The notes under the pieces: model-generated
Told to the model about the DNA's origin: nothing
What the model saw: only the letters and a program-made list of their open reading frames with translations
Databases searched by the model: none
Part shown: piece after piece, positions 24,842-32,513 of the stretch
Layout of the letters: each line of letters starts with the position of its first letter
Position numbering within the stretch: position 1 is the stretch's first letter
Position numbers and translations under genes: made by a program
Origin: Anaerolineae bacterium
Lineage (GTDB): Bacteria > Chloroflexota > Anaerolineae > UBA4142 > SHND01
DNA length: 32,513 nt
Direction of reading: 5' to 3'
Assembly (NCBI GenBank): GCA_021463195.1
Contig: JAJTXZ010000021.1
Location: forward strand, 30,483 to 62,995

Positions 24842-26026
24842 TCACGCGCCGCTCGCTTCGCGCCCGATTCTTTGGCGGACCGTTGCGTCAACGCCCATCT
24901 CCCAAAACAGTTCCCCATACCTCGCCGCTACATCCTCCCACGCAAACTGTTGCGCCAGTTCGCGTGAGGCGTGTCCCATCGCACGCGCAATGTCCCGATG
25001 CATCGCCAAAAATTTCAAATGCGCGGTCAGCGCGTCCACATCTGCCCAATCAAACAACAAGCCATTCACATTTTCTTGCACCAATTCTTTGGTCCCCGGC
25101 GTGCGTGTCACCACCAACGGCAAACCCGCCGCCATCGCTTCAAGCGTCGCCACGCTCATGCCTTCATTATACGACGCCAGCACAAAGACGTGCGCGTTTG
25201 CATACACCTGCGCGATTTCTTCGCGCGGCACGTAACCGACAAAATTTACGCGGTCCGCAATGCCCAAATCGCGCGCTTGTTGTTCATTCGCGCGTCGCGC
25301 ATCGCCCGTTCCAACCAAATCGAGGACAACATCAATGTCCTGCTCCGTCAATCGTTTCACTGCTTGAATCAAATGCTCCTGCCCCTTGCGTTCAATCAAA
25401 CGCGCCACACACAACAAACGCAGCGCGCCCGCATCGGGAATGTGCGCGGGCGTGAACGCGTCCAGGTCAACCCCGTTGGGAACAATCGTCACCGCGACGC
25501 GCGCATCCACGCGCCGAATCAGGTTCGCTTCATCACCGCATTTCGCGACCACATGCGCGGCGTTGTGCCATGTCGCGCGAATCATCGGCGTTAGAATCGG
25601 ATACAGCGCGCCGTAGCGTTCTTCAAAACCGGGAATATCGGGACCGCATACGCGCACGAGATAATTCAGCCCCGCGATTTTTTTCAATACCAATGCTACT
25701 GCGCCTGCCGGCACCGCGCTCCACGCGAAAACGAAATCGTATTTTTGTGCGCGCTGCAACTTTAACGCATAAGGCAGCGCGCGCGCGGCGTAGGTTGCCA
25801 ATTCGCGATTCGACGAATGATGCAAATTTTTGTTATTGACCGGCACAAAATGCAAGCGCACGCGCTCCGCGAATTGCTCTGTTTGATATTCATGGCCGAG
25901 CGCGGACGTTATCAAATCAATTTCCAAATTCGACGCCCGCGTCCACCGCTTTAACAATTCGCGATTCACCGTCCCCGTTCCGCCACCCAGCGGTGGAAAC
26001 TCGTTGTTCAGCATCAAAATTTTCAT
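24842..26026 (-). CDS. GT4 glycosyltransferase
   Basis: A 394-residue GT-B fold glycosyltransferase of the GT4 family. The N-terminal start MKILMLNNEFPPLGGG (1-16) is the acceptor-domain hallmark of this group; the donor domain has LCVARLIERKGQ (205-216) and the E-x7-E motif E288...E296 in NEGMSVATLEAMAAGLP (287-303). It acts on the cytoplasmic side using a nucleotide-sugar donor. Composition returns here to the GCGC-rich type, so it seems native rather than part of the lower-GC cassette downstream. Upstream is a 48-bp gap made largely of a heptamer repeat, and downstream a 111-bp gap. No clear Shine-Dalgarno. Confidence 0.92.
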   Translation of the reverse strand: MKILMLNNEFPPLGGGTGTVNRELLKRWTRASNLEIDLITSALGHEYQTEQFAERVRLHFVPVNNKNLHHSSNRELATYAARALPYALKLQRAQKYDFVFAWSAVPAGAVALVLKKIAGLNYLVRVCGPDIPGFEERYGALYPILTPMIRATWHNAAHVVAKCGDEANLIRRVDARVAVTIVPNGVDLDAFTPAHIPDAGALRLLCVARLIERKGQEHLIQAVKRLTEQDIDVVLDLVGTGDARRANEQQARDLGIADRVNFVGYVPREEIAQVYANAHVFVLASYNEGMSVATLEAMAAGLPLVVTRTPGTKELVQENVNGLLFDWADVDALTAHLKFLAMHRDIARAMGHASRELAQQFAWEDVAARYGELFWEMGVDATVRQRIGREASGA

Positions 26027-26044
26027 CGCAAATCGAAATTAGAA

Positions 26045-26079
26045 TTTCACGTTTCACGTTTCACGTTTCACGTTTCACG
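26045..26079. repeat. Heptamer tandem repeat, five copies of TTTCACG
   Basis: Five perfect copies of the 7-bp unit TTTCACG (CGTGAAA on the minus strand). The stop codon of the GT2 gene (26075-26077) lies in the first unit as read on the minus strand, so the array fills most of the gap to the GT4 gene. Each unit contains TGA on the minus strand. Confidence 0.95.
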
Positions 26080-27184
26080 TTTTCCGAATTACCTCGCGCA
26101 CCACATACAGCGGACGCCGTTTCACCTCTTCAAAAATGCGTCCGACATATTCGCCGATAACGCCAATCGTAATCAACTGAATGCCCGCGAGAAAAAAAAT
26201 GGCGACAATCGTCGTCGGAAAGCCGGGCGGGTTCAAGCCCCAGAAAATCTTTTGAATGGCGTAAATGATCGCGAGCAGAATCGAAAGAATCGAAACCGCA
26301 ATGCCCATCATCGAGATCACGCGCAGCGGCACATAACTGAACGAAATCAAACCATCGAGCGCCAGCGTGAGCAAGCGTCCGTAACTGTATTTCGTCTCGC
26401 CCGCATGGCGCGCCGCGCGTTCGTATTTCAAGCCGACTTGATTCAATCCGACCCAACTACGAATGCCGCGCACGAAACGATTGCGCTCGGGCATGTTGAC
26501 GAGCAAATCCACCACGCGCCGATCCATGATGCAAAAATCGCCCGCATCGAGTGGAATATTAATGTTGGCGACGCGCTGCAAGAGGCGATAAAACGCGGCG
26601 TAACTCGCGCGTTTAAACCAACCTTCTTTCCGCTGCGCGCGAATCGCGTACACCACATCATGCCCCTCGCGCCATTTGGCGATGAATTGCGCCAGCGCTT
26701 CGGGCGGATCTTGCAAATCCGCGTCCATCACAATCACCGCGTTCCCGCGCGCTTGGTCCAAGCCCGCGCTGATGGCGGCTTGATGTCCAAAATTACGCGC
26801 AAACGAAATGACCGTCACGCGCGCGTCCTGCCGCGCGATTTCGGCGAGCAGCTCCAGACTATGGTCGCGACTGCCATCATCTATAAAAATAATTTCATAA
26901 CTCGGTTCGACCGCATCCAACGCAATCACGAGACGCCGATACAATTCTGGAATATTTTCTTGTTCGTTGCATACCGGAATCACGATTGAAAGCGTCGGTG
27001 GCGTTTGCGCGAGAGGGAATGTCAGCTCTTTGCTACGGCGCGCATTGCCGTTCGTCAACCGCGCTAACGCGCGACAAAACGCCAGCGCTGCCGCCGCATC
27101 TTGCGTCGGAATCGTTTGCGTCGAGTTTGCCGCGTCAAAATACGCTTGCTCTGAATTCGCCTCTGCCATCACACTCGCAAGCAT
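26075..27184 (-). CDS. GT2 polyprenyl-phosphate sugar synthase (DPM1/GtrB/ArnC-like)
   Basis: The enzyme transfers a sugar from a nucleotide donor to polyprenyl phosphate, providing the lipid-linked donor that GT-C enzymes use outside. From ATG 27184 there are 369 residues: an unusual 63-residue Ala-rich N-terminal extension, a GT2/GT-A domain with LSIVIPVCNEQEN (65-77), IDDGS (101-105) and DADLQDPPE (154-162), and two C-terminal membrane helices (about 283-312 and 322-345) followed by a short basic tail. Start choice: GGAG at plus-strand 27192-27195 sits 7 bases before this ATG; an alternative ATG at 27214 has none. A DPM1-type synthase surrounded by five GT-C/GT87 genes fits a coherent extracytoplasmic glycosylation system. 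Confidence 0.92.
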   Translation of the reverse strand: MLASVMAEANSEQAYFDAANSTQTIPTQDAAAALAFCRALARLTNGNARRSKELTFPLAQTPPTLSIVIPVCNEQENIPELYRRLVIALDAVEPSYEIIFIDDGSRDHSLELLAEIARQDARVTVISFARNFGHQAAISAGLDQARGNAVIVMDADLQDPPEALAQFIAKWREGHDVVYAIRAQRKEGWFKRASYAAFYRLLQRVANINIPLDAGDFCIMDRRVVDLLVNMPERNRFVRGIRSWVGLNQVGLKYERAARHAGETKYSYGRLLTLALDGLISFSYVPLRVISMMGIAVSILSILLAIIYAIQKIFWGLNPPGFPTTIVAIFFLAGIQLITIGVIGEYVGRIFEEVKRRPLYVVREVIRKT

Positions 27185-27226
27185 AAAAAAACTCCAAGGC
27201 CTTGACAAAGCCATTCAAAAATCGCG

Positions 27227-28807
27227 TTAGGGGCGCACGCGTTGATAAATTGTATATCTACCAAAAGTTTGAATTGGACGAAACGCGCCGGTGGCAATGA
27301 CCGGTTCGTACAAATGCCACACGCTGTCTCTCGGCGCGACCAAATAATCGGGGTCGCTTTGCAGCGCGTCATAATTGACAACCGCCGGCAAACCCGCCGC
27401 GCGCTTGTTCAATTCCAAATGCAGCGCGTCCGGCGGATAATGATACGCGCGATTCAAATAGATAAAGAACGGACTCTCGTACGTTTCGATGCGCGCGGTG
27501 ACGGGAGTATTTTGATTCAAAAAATCCGCCGCCGCCGCCAGCGCGCGCCCATCCGCCGCCACCAGCGTTTGATACGAAATGAACAGCGTAAGCGGAAGAT
27601 AAAACAGAATCAGCGAAAAAACAAGCCACGCGCCCAGATTTTTTCGCGTGAACCGCTTTGTCTGCAGCGGCGCGGCAATCCAAATCATTGTCGCGCGCAG
27701 CTTGAAATCGTCCGTCAAATCTCGAAACAAGAGCGCGGCAAAGGGCGCGCCGAAAAAAATCGGCGAAAAAATATAGCGCGTGATGCCGGCATGCGCCATA
27801 AAAATATACCACAACAGCCATGTCGTCGCCAAGACCCACAGCCCGATGCGTAAATCATCGTCGCGGTCTTGCAGACGCAGCCATTGTTTGCGGCGCGCGC
27901 GTTGAAACGCAAAATAGCCAAGACCCAAAATCACCGGCGTCCCCAGCAGGCCAGCGACGATAACGGCGGTCAGGCGAATCTCGAGACTGGGGACAAACCC
28001 GAGAACGAAAAGATTGGCGGGCAGCGATTGGGCGGGCAGCGTATGCCCCGTCAACGCCCAGTCAAACAAATTCGACGCCCATTGCGAGACAAAGAAACCG
28101 CCCACAAAAACAACAAGGATAGCTGCCGCAGCGCGGTAGCGCCGCGCCAAGAGATTCAAACCGAGCAGCGCCGCGCTCGTCAAAATATAAAATGGCAACA
28201 CTTGCGCTTTGGAAAGCAGCGCCGCCGCCCAAACAATAATCGCCGCGCCGTACCAGAGAGATGATTTCGCGCGCGCGAGCAAGAGACAAACGAACCCGCC
28301 CACACAAGTCAAAAATTGAAACGGTTCCGCGAACATTTGCCGCGCCATCCAAAAGGCGTTCGCGCGCGGATGCGGCGCCAACAAAATCAAAATCGCGATG
28401 GTCGCCAGCGCAATCCGCCAATGAAACAAGCGGGACAGCAACCAATAGTAGAGCGCGAGCGCCGCCGCCATCGTAATGACCGCCGCCAAGCGCCCTTGCC
28501 AAACGCCCACACCTAAAAAACGCATTGTCAGCGCGACCGAGCCGACGACCGGGAACGACGCGGATAAACCAGGCGGCGCCAATTCACCGTCGAGCAACCG
28601 ACCATAAAAGCCGCGCTCGACCCAAAGCCGCGCCGTCGCAATGGTCCAACCTTCATCCCAATCCACATCCGGCGCATCCGCTAGACGAAAGCTGACGAGA
28701 TAAAGACAAAAAAGGATGAGCGCAAAAACAATCACGCCGCGCAGCCACAGCTTGGCGCGCAGCTTGGCTAAAATCCAATGCGAATGTTTTGCGAGCGTCA
28801 AATCCAT
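27227..28807 (-). CDS. GT-C type integral membrane glycosyltransferase (ArnT/PMT-like)
   Basis: From ATG 28807 a 526-residue protein with about ten to twelve membrane helices. After the first helix (about 22-41) comes an Asp-Glu pair in DWDEGW (D51, E52), the catalytic acidic motif of ArnT/PMT-type GT-C enzymes, then alternate loops and a C-terminal soluble part (about 410-526) with FLNQNTPVTARIETYESPFF. An upstream GTG at 28858 would add 17 residues that come from repeat-like sequence, so it is rejected. The gene is 42 bp upstream of the GT2 synthase that could supply its donor. Sugar and acceptor are unknown. Confidence 0.84.
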   Translation of the reverse strand: MDLTLAKHSHWILAKLRAKLWLRGVIVFALILFCLYLVSFRLADAPDVDWDEGWTIATARLWVERGFYGRLLDGELAPPGLSASFPVVGSVALTMRFLGVGVWQGRLAAVITMAAALALYYWLLSRLFHWRIALATIAILILLAPHPRANAFWMARQMFAEPFQFLTCVGGFVCLLLARAKSSLWYGAAIIVWAAALLSKAQVLPFYILTSAALLGLNLLARRYRAAAAILVVFVGGFFVSQWASNLFDWALTGHTLPAQSLPANLFVLGFVPSLEIRLTAVIVAGLLGTPVILGLGYFAFQRARRKQWLRLQDRDDDLRIGLWVLATTWLLWYIFMAHAGITRYIFSPIFFGAPFAALLFRDLTDDFKLRATMIWIAAPLQTKRFTRKNLGAWLVFSLILFYLPLTLFISYQTLVAADGRALAAAADFLNQNTPVTARIETYESPFFIYLNRAYHYPPDALHLELNKRAAGLPAVVNYDALQSDPDYLVAPRDSVWHLYEPVIATGAFRPIQTFGRYTIYQRVRP

Positions 28808-28994
28808 CTTGCCGATTATTTTGTCACAGCGCAGCGCGCTTTCGGACGCAGCTGCCACAGCTTGACGTTTGTTTTTTCTGTGTAAATGGCGATGAACTCT
28901 GTCGCAGAAATCTGTATCCCAACAATGAACCTATGATGCGCTGTGCCACAAAACATCACAGCTTGGCAAGGCGTTCGCCAACGCCGACGCGATT
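28808..28994. repeat. Gene-free gap with degenerate intergenic repeat, copy B
   Basis: The gap begins with the same 17 bases TGTCACAGCGCAGCGCG (28822-28838) as copy A at 15961, and a following TTTGTTTTTTCTG tract. No reading frame, RNA or terminator can be supported. A small inverted piece, CACAGCTT, appears at 28856-28863 and near 28970. Confidence 0.5.
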
Positions 28995-29864
28995 TCAGAG
29001 CGCGCCCGCGTTCCGTTTTGCGCGCGTCACAAAGAGCAGCGCGACCAATGTCACAAACGCCGTCAAACCCTCGCCGCGCCACCAATCCAACGCCGCAAAC
29101 GCGAATGCCACCCACGCGAGAAGCGTCAACACAATCCACATCCGCAACGGCTTGATGAATAAAGTCAGCAGCGTGAGGTCATACGAAACAATCACCGGAT
29201 TCACCAACAGATTCACCACGCTCAAAATATCAAAATCGGCGCGCCAATATGCCCACGCCAACAAGCCAATGCTCAACCCGCCGGCGCTGATTATCCAAAA
29301 TGGATTTTGCAAAAAAGAGAGCGCGCCCCACACCGACGGCGCGAACGGCGTCCGCAAACGCTCGCCGCTGACCTCGAACCAACGTTGCACCCAATTCGGC
29401 TGCAAAAGAAACGACGCGCTCAACAACACCAACCAAATTCCGCCGAACCAAAGAAACCCGCGCCGTTCATTTTTCCACATGCGCCAAAAGACAAATGGCA
29501 GCAGCAGCCCAATCAGCTGCGGCTTGAGACAGAGCCACGCGGCGGCGATGCCTTGATGTTTTTGAAAACGCAACAACGCGAACATCGCCAGCAGCGGCAT
29601 CACGATTTGACCCATCAAAAAAGCGAGCAAGACGGGCAGAAACAACATCGCGTATAACGCGCGTTTGCGCGCGATGGCGACAAAGATGACCAACTCGATG
29701 GCGGTCCAAACAATGCGCGCAACTTCTATTGGCAGCGCCGCCAAAGGCAAGAACAGGATAAAAAATGGAAAGGGATGATAAACGCCGTATACGCTGTACG
29801 GGTCTTGGCTATACAAGAGCGCTTGCGCGGCGTGATAAAAAACATCAAAATCATTGAACGGCAT
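28995..29864 (-). CDS. GT87-like (DUF2029) membrane glycosyltransferase, short at the N-terminus
   Basis: A 289-residue membrane protein with about eight helices. FNDFDVFYHAAQALL (3-17) and WLCLKPQLIGLLLP (110-123) match the GT87 (DUF2029) pattern: the acidic residue after the first helix and the KPQ motif. Typical GT87 enzymes are about 400 residues and begin with a membrane helix before that acidic motif; this one begins directly at the motif, so either the first helix is lost or it is supplied by another protein. ATG 29864 overlaps the end of the upstream GT87 gene by 14 bp. GT87 enzymes use polyprenyl-phosphate sugars outside the membrane (mannose in mycobacteria). Confidence 0.7.
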   Translation of the reverse strand: MPFNDFDVFYHAAQALLYSQDPYSVYGVYHPFPFFILFLPLAALPIEVARIVWTAIELVIFVAIARKRALYAMLFLPVLLAFLMGQIVMPLLAMFALLRFQKHQGIAAAWLCLKPQLIGLLLPFVFWRMWKNERRGFLWFGGIWLVLLSASFLLQPNWVQRWFEVSGERLRTPFAPSVWGALSFLQNPFWIISAGGLSIGLLAWAYWRADFDILSVVNLLVNPVIVSYDLTLLTLFIKPLRMWIVLTLLAWVAFAFAALDWWRGEGLTAFVTLVALLFVTRAKRNAGAL

Positions 29865-31131
29865 GACGCGCCTGCTCCTTGGACCGCCGCAAATGCCGCC
29901 ACGTTTGATACAAGATCATCAAATTCAAAACGAGCAAAATCGCGCCGACGACGATGTGCGCGAACGCCGGGCCAACCAGCGACGCGGCGGAATCGAACGC
30001 CAATATCAATGGCGTATAGATCCAAACCACTCCCAAAAACGCGGCGGCGGGTAGAACCAACCACCAACGCAATACGCGCAGCGAACGAAATTCTTGCCAG
30101 CCCAAAATCATTGGCGCAAACAACAACACCGCCGTATGCACGTGACTGTGCCACGCGACCGCGAACGTCGCCGCCAAAGTCCCGAGCCACACCCACAGAT
30201 ATTTTTCCGACGCGCGCGCGTAAAACCACAGCGACAAACCCGCGAACGCCGTTATTCCAATGCCGACCAACGCCAAGCCCCAACCGATTTTGAGCGGAGC
30301 GACGCTATCCCAATTCAACGCCAACGCGCGCCAGCTCATCATGGATTCGGTAAAATTCGTCGCCACCCCTTGCGGCGCGGCAAAATTCAAGACAAGGCGC
30401 GTCCACGCCAGCATCCCGTCAACGCCCGCCAACACAACCGAAGCGACTATGAGCAAAAGCGCGACCGCTCCGAAACCGGCGAGCGCGCGCCATTTTTTTT
30501 GAATCAACAAGCCCGGCAGAATCAAAACGAGCAACTGCGGCTTGAGCAGCAAACCCGCCAGCCATGCGCCCGCCGTCGCCTCCTTGTCGCGTCCCAACGC
30601 GATCAACGCCTCGCCCAACGCGACAAATAAAATAATATCAATCTGTCCAAAAAAAAGATTAAACATGAACGGCAAACTCAAAAAAACGCCAATGCCCAAA
30701 AAAGCGTCAAACCTGGTCCGAGACGCGCGCATCAAGCGCCACACATAAGCAAGATAAAATAATCCATTCGCCGCGCTCCACAACACAAAACCCGTCATCG
30801 GGTCGAGCAAGCCAAAAGGCAGCAAGGGCGCGATGAAAATCGGCAGATACGGAATCTCGATGACCTCGACCGGTTTAGTTTGCGCCGCACGCGCGTACTG
30901 CCGGTACACCCTATCTTGAAATTCAGTCTGCCGATTCAAATCATAAACATCGGCAAAACCGTACGTGCGCGCAATCTGCGCCGATGCCCAATACACGCGA
31001 TAATCCACGCCGATATAATCGAACCAGCCGCGCGCCTGCGCGCTCACGCCAAAAAAGAGCAGATACAAGAGCGCAAGGACGACGAATAGAGAAAATCGCA
31101 AACGCCGCGCGCGAACGGAGCTGCCTCTCAC
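29851..31131 (-). CDS. GT87-like (DUF2029) integral membrane glycosyltransferase, GTG start
   Basis: A 426-residue protein with about ten to eleven helices. After the first helix (about 12-30) comes GVDYRVYW (41-48), with D43 as the catalytic-type aspartate, and later LLLKPQLLVLILP with the KPQ motif of GT87. It is a full-length partner of the truncated paralogue just downstream, and the two share the D-F/Y motif and KPQ but little else, so the duplication is not recent. It begins with GTG 31131, overlapping the stop of the upstream gene by 4 bp (GTGA). Probable donor: polyprenyl-phosphate sugar. Acceptor unknown. Confidence 0.82.
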   Translation of the reverse strand: MRGSSVRARRLRFSLFVVLALLYLLFFGVSAQARGWFDYIGVDYRVYWASAQIARTYGFADVYDLNRQTEFQDRVYRQYARAAQTKPVEVIEIPYLPIFIAPLLPFGLLDPMTGFVLWSAANGLFYLAYVWRLMRASRTRFDAFLGIGVFLSLPFMFNLFFGQIDIILFVALGEALIALGRDKEATAGAWLAGLLLKPQLLVLILPGLLIQKKWRALAGFGAVALLLIVASVVLAGVDGMLAWTRLVLNFAAPQGVATNFTESMMSWRALALNWDSVAPLKIGWGLALVGIGITAFAGLSLWFYARASEKYLWVWLGTLAATFAVAWHSHVHTAVLLFAPMILGWQEFRSLRVLRWWLVLPAAAFLGVVWIYTPLILAFDSAASLVGPAFAHIVVGAILLVLNLMILYQTWRHLRRSKEQARHAVQ

Positions 31132-32513
31132 CGTGTCACCTCAAACAAGAACACGGGCCTGCCCAATCCATCTTGGAACGTCGCCAGTGACGTCAATCCT
31201 TCCACCGCCGTCTTGCCTTCGTACAACGCGCGCAGCGTCGCGGGTTTGTCGTATTGCAGAATCAAATAGCGCGCGCCAAATTGACGCGCCGCGTCAAAAA
31301 TCGCGTCCACGCTTTCCGTCGGCAGATAAATCGAACGCCGTCCCGTTTCGTTGATAAACGACGGCGGATCAACGGTGATGATGGGAACCTCGGCCGGCAC
31401 ATTGCGCGCGTCGAGTTCGCGGTCCAGCGCCGCGTATTCAATATCGCGCTGATTCCACAACGCCGTCGTCGCCGTTTCGCCGGGCGGAAACCAAACGCCT
31501 TGCGCGTACAAGTACATGCTAAAAAAAATCGCCAACGCGATCGCGCCCCAACGAAAAAATTTTTGCGCTTGCGCGACATTCCAACGCTTGCGCCGTTTGC
31601 CGAGCCACGCGACCGCCGCGTCCAAACCGGGCGGAACCGCCACCGCGCCAAACGCGACCAATGCCGCCGCGGAATGCAGCATACTACCGTGTGTCGCCGG
31701 AAATGTAAACACAAATGCCATCATCAGCGTCAACAATGCGAGATAAATCAGCGCGACCTGCATTTCGACACGTCCGCGCATTTTCCAAAAACCCACCGCC
31801 GCGAACGGCGCCAAAAAAATTTGCCACACGCCAAACAGCAACACCAAAACGCTAAAGCCCAGCGCGGCGAATTTTGACGCGAGGATGTTGCCCAAGCCCC
31901 ACGCCAGATAGCGCTCCAAGGTCAAGCGCGCGACATCGTAACTGAAAAATTCATCGTAACTCAATAGCCACAGCGTGCGCGCGCTGCCCGACGCGAGCGG
32001 CGCGCCAATCGCAAAATAATTGCGCGCCAGCCATGGCGCCAGCGTCAGCGCAAAACCGCCCGCCGCTGCCAACACCGCGACGCCACAAAAACGCGCGGCG
32101 AGCGCGCGGCGATGCAGCCACAACAAAATCGGCAGTGTCGCCAAAATCAACAGCGCGTCCGCGCGCGCCAACTGCGACAACGCCGCCAATACACCGGCGG
32201 CAAAAAAATAACGCGCTTGCATTTGCGACACGCCCAATGCTAAACACAAGAGCGCGAAACCGGTTGTCACCGCGAACGGCGTAAAGTTATCCGGACTAAC
32301 CCAATAAATGACGTAAAAACCGCTGAACGCGGTCAACAGCCCCGCCATCCAGGCGTAATCGTCGCGTTGATACAGACGGCGCGCGAGATAAAACGCCAAC
32401 AAGGGCGGAAGCAGCGAGAGGAGAATAAATGGAATTTGCGCGGCGCGGTAGGAAACGCCAAACAGCGTCATCGAAATTCCCGCGAGGACTGAAGGCAGCG
32501 GCAGCCAATACAA
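31128..32513 (-). CDS. GT-C type integral membrane glycosyltransferase (5' end outside window)
   Basis: The reading frame is open to the window edge; TTG at 32513 is not a convincing start, so the real N-terminus (first helix and acidic loop) lies outside. The visible 461 residues show YWLPLPSVLAG (2-12), about nine or ten membrane helices and a C-terminal soluble domain (about 350-461) with PPGETATTALWNQRD and GARYLILQYDKP, the same kind of module as in the transferase at 12771. This matches ArnT/PMT-like GT-C enzymes. Its stop overlaps the following GTG by 4 bp. Confidence 0.78.
   Translation of the reverse strand: MYWLPLPSVLAGISMTLFGVSYRAAQIPFILLSLLPPLLAFYLARRLYQRDDYAWMAGLLTAFSGFYVIYWVSPDNFTPFAVTTGFALLCLALGVSQMQARYFFAAGVLAALSQLARADALLILATLPILLWLHRRALAARFCGVAVLAAAGGFALTLAPWLARNYFAIGAPLASGSARTLWLLSYDEFFSYDVARLTLERYLAWGLGNILASKFAALGFSVLVLLFGVWQIFLAPFAAVGFWKMRGRVEMQVALIYLALLTLMMAFVFTFPATHGSMLHSAAALVAFGAVAVPPGLDAAVAWLGKRRKRWNVAQAQKFFRWGAIALAIFFSMYLYAQGVWFPPGETATTALWNQRDIEYAALDRELDARNVPAEVPIITVDPPSFINETGRRSIYLPTESVDAIFDAARQFGARYLILQYDKPATLRALYEGKTAVEGLTSLATFQDGLGRPVFLFEVTR

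Noticed and set aside
26045-26079. Heptamer repeat as a CRISPR array
   Set aside because: Unit is 7 bp with no spacers, and no cas genes are present.
28808-28858. GTG start 17 codons upstream of the GT-C gene
   Set aside because: The added residues are encoded by the dispersed repeat and the ATG at 28807 gives a normal N-terminus.

Overview
The window is a 32.5 kb piece of bacterial chromosome, coding-dense (largest gene-free gap about 210 bases), with many 1-17 bp junctions and 4-bp stop/start overlaps. Its 5' third carries a canonical cell-wall/cell-division (dcw) cluster in the order mraZ-rsmH-ftsL-like-PBP-(small unknown)-murF-mraY, all on the minus strand. Most genes are strikingly rich in alternating CG (GCGC/CGCG) and use GCG and CGC codons heavily. 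Gene content and composition suggest an uncultured member of Chloroflexota (Anaerolineae-like), but this is inference; no rRNA or tRNA is present to prove it.

Layout. Positions 1-6374 (minus): mraY (cut by the window edge), murF, a small unknown protein, a class B penicillin-binding protein (ftsI-like), an FtsL/DivIC-like protein, rsmH and mraZ. In front of mraZ lies an excellent sigma70-type promoter, four GTGG repeats at exactly 10-bp spacing (MraZ operator) and a GAAC-N4-GTTC palindrome. Positions 6562-7260 (plus): a coiled-coil zinc-ribbon protein, ending at a stem-loop terminator shared with the convergent minus-strand set recJ - Nudix hydrolase - membrane protein - tyrosine phenol-lyase - DUF167 protein (11762 down to 7307). 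recJ and fmt diverge from a 42-bp gap whose two -10 elements sit so close to the start codons that both mRNAs look leaderless. fmt (plus) ends at its own terminator.

Positions 12771-32513 are entirely minus strand and form a surface-glycan locus: multi-spanning GT-C type and GT87 glycosyltransferases, a GT2 polyprenyl-phosphate sugar synthase, two GT4 transferases, three NAD-dependent sugar epimerase/dehydratases, a zinc-binding sugar C-methyltransferase and two other methyltransferases, a MurJ/MviN-type flippase, a NeuD/PglD-like acyltransferase and a lone Cache-type sensor with no output domain. Within it, about 16101-24840 (flippase to C-methyltransferase) is visibly lower in GC and poor in GCGC compared with both sides, as expected for an exchanged polysaccharide cassette.

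Working model: the epimerases and methyltransferases shape nucleotide sugars, the GT4 enzymes build a lipid-linked chain in the cytoplasm, the flippase exports it, and the GT2 enzyme loads sugar onto polyprenyl phosphate for the GT-C/GT87 enzymes acting outside the membrane. Several of these family calls are firm, but substrates cannot be read from the sequence. I did not find a CRISPR array, transposase, tRNA or rRNA gene.
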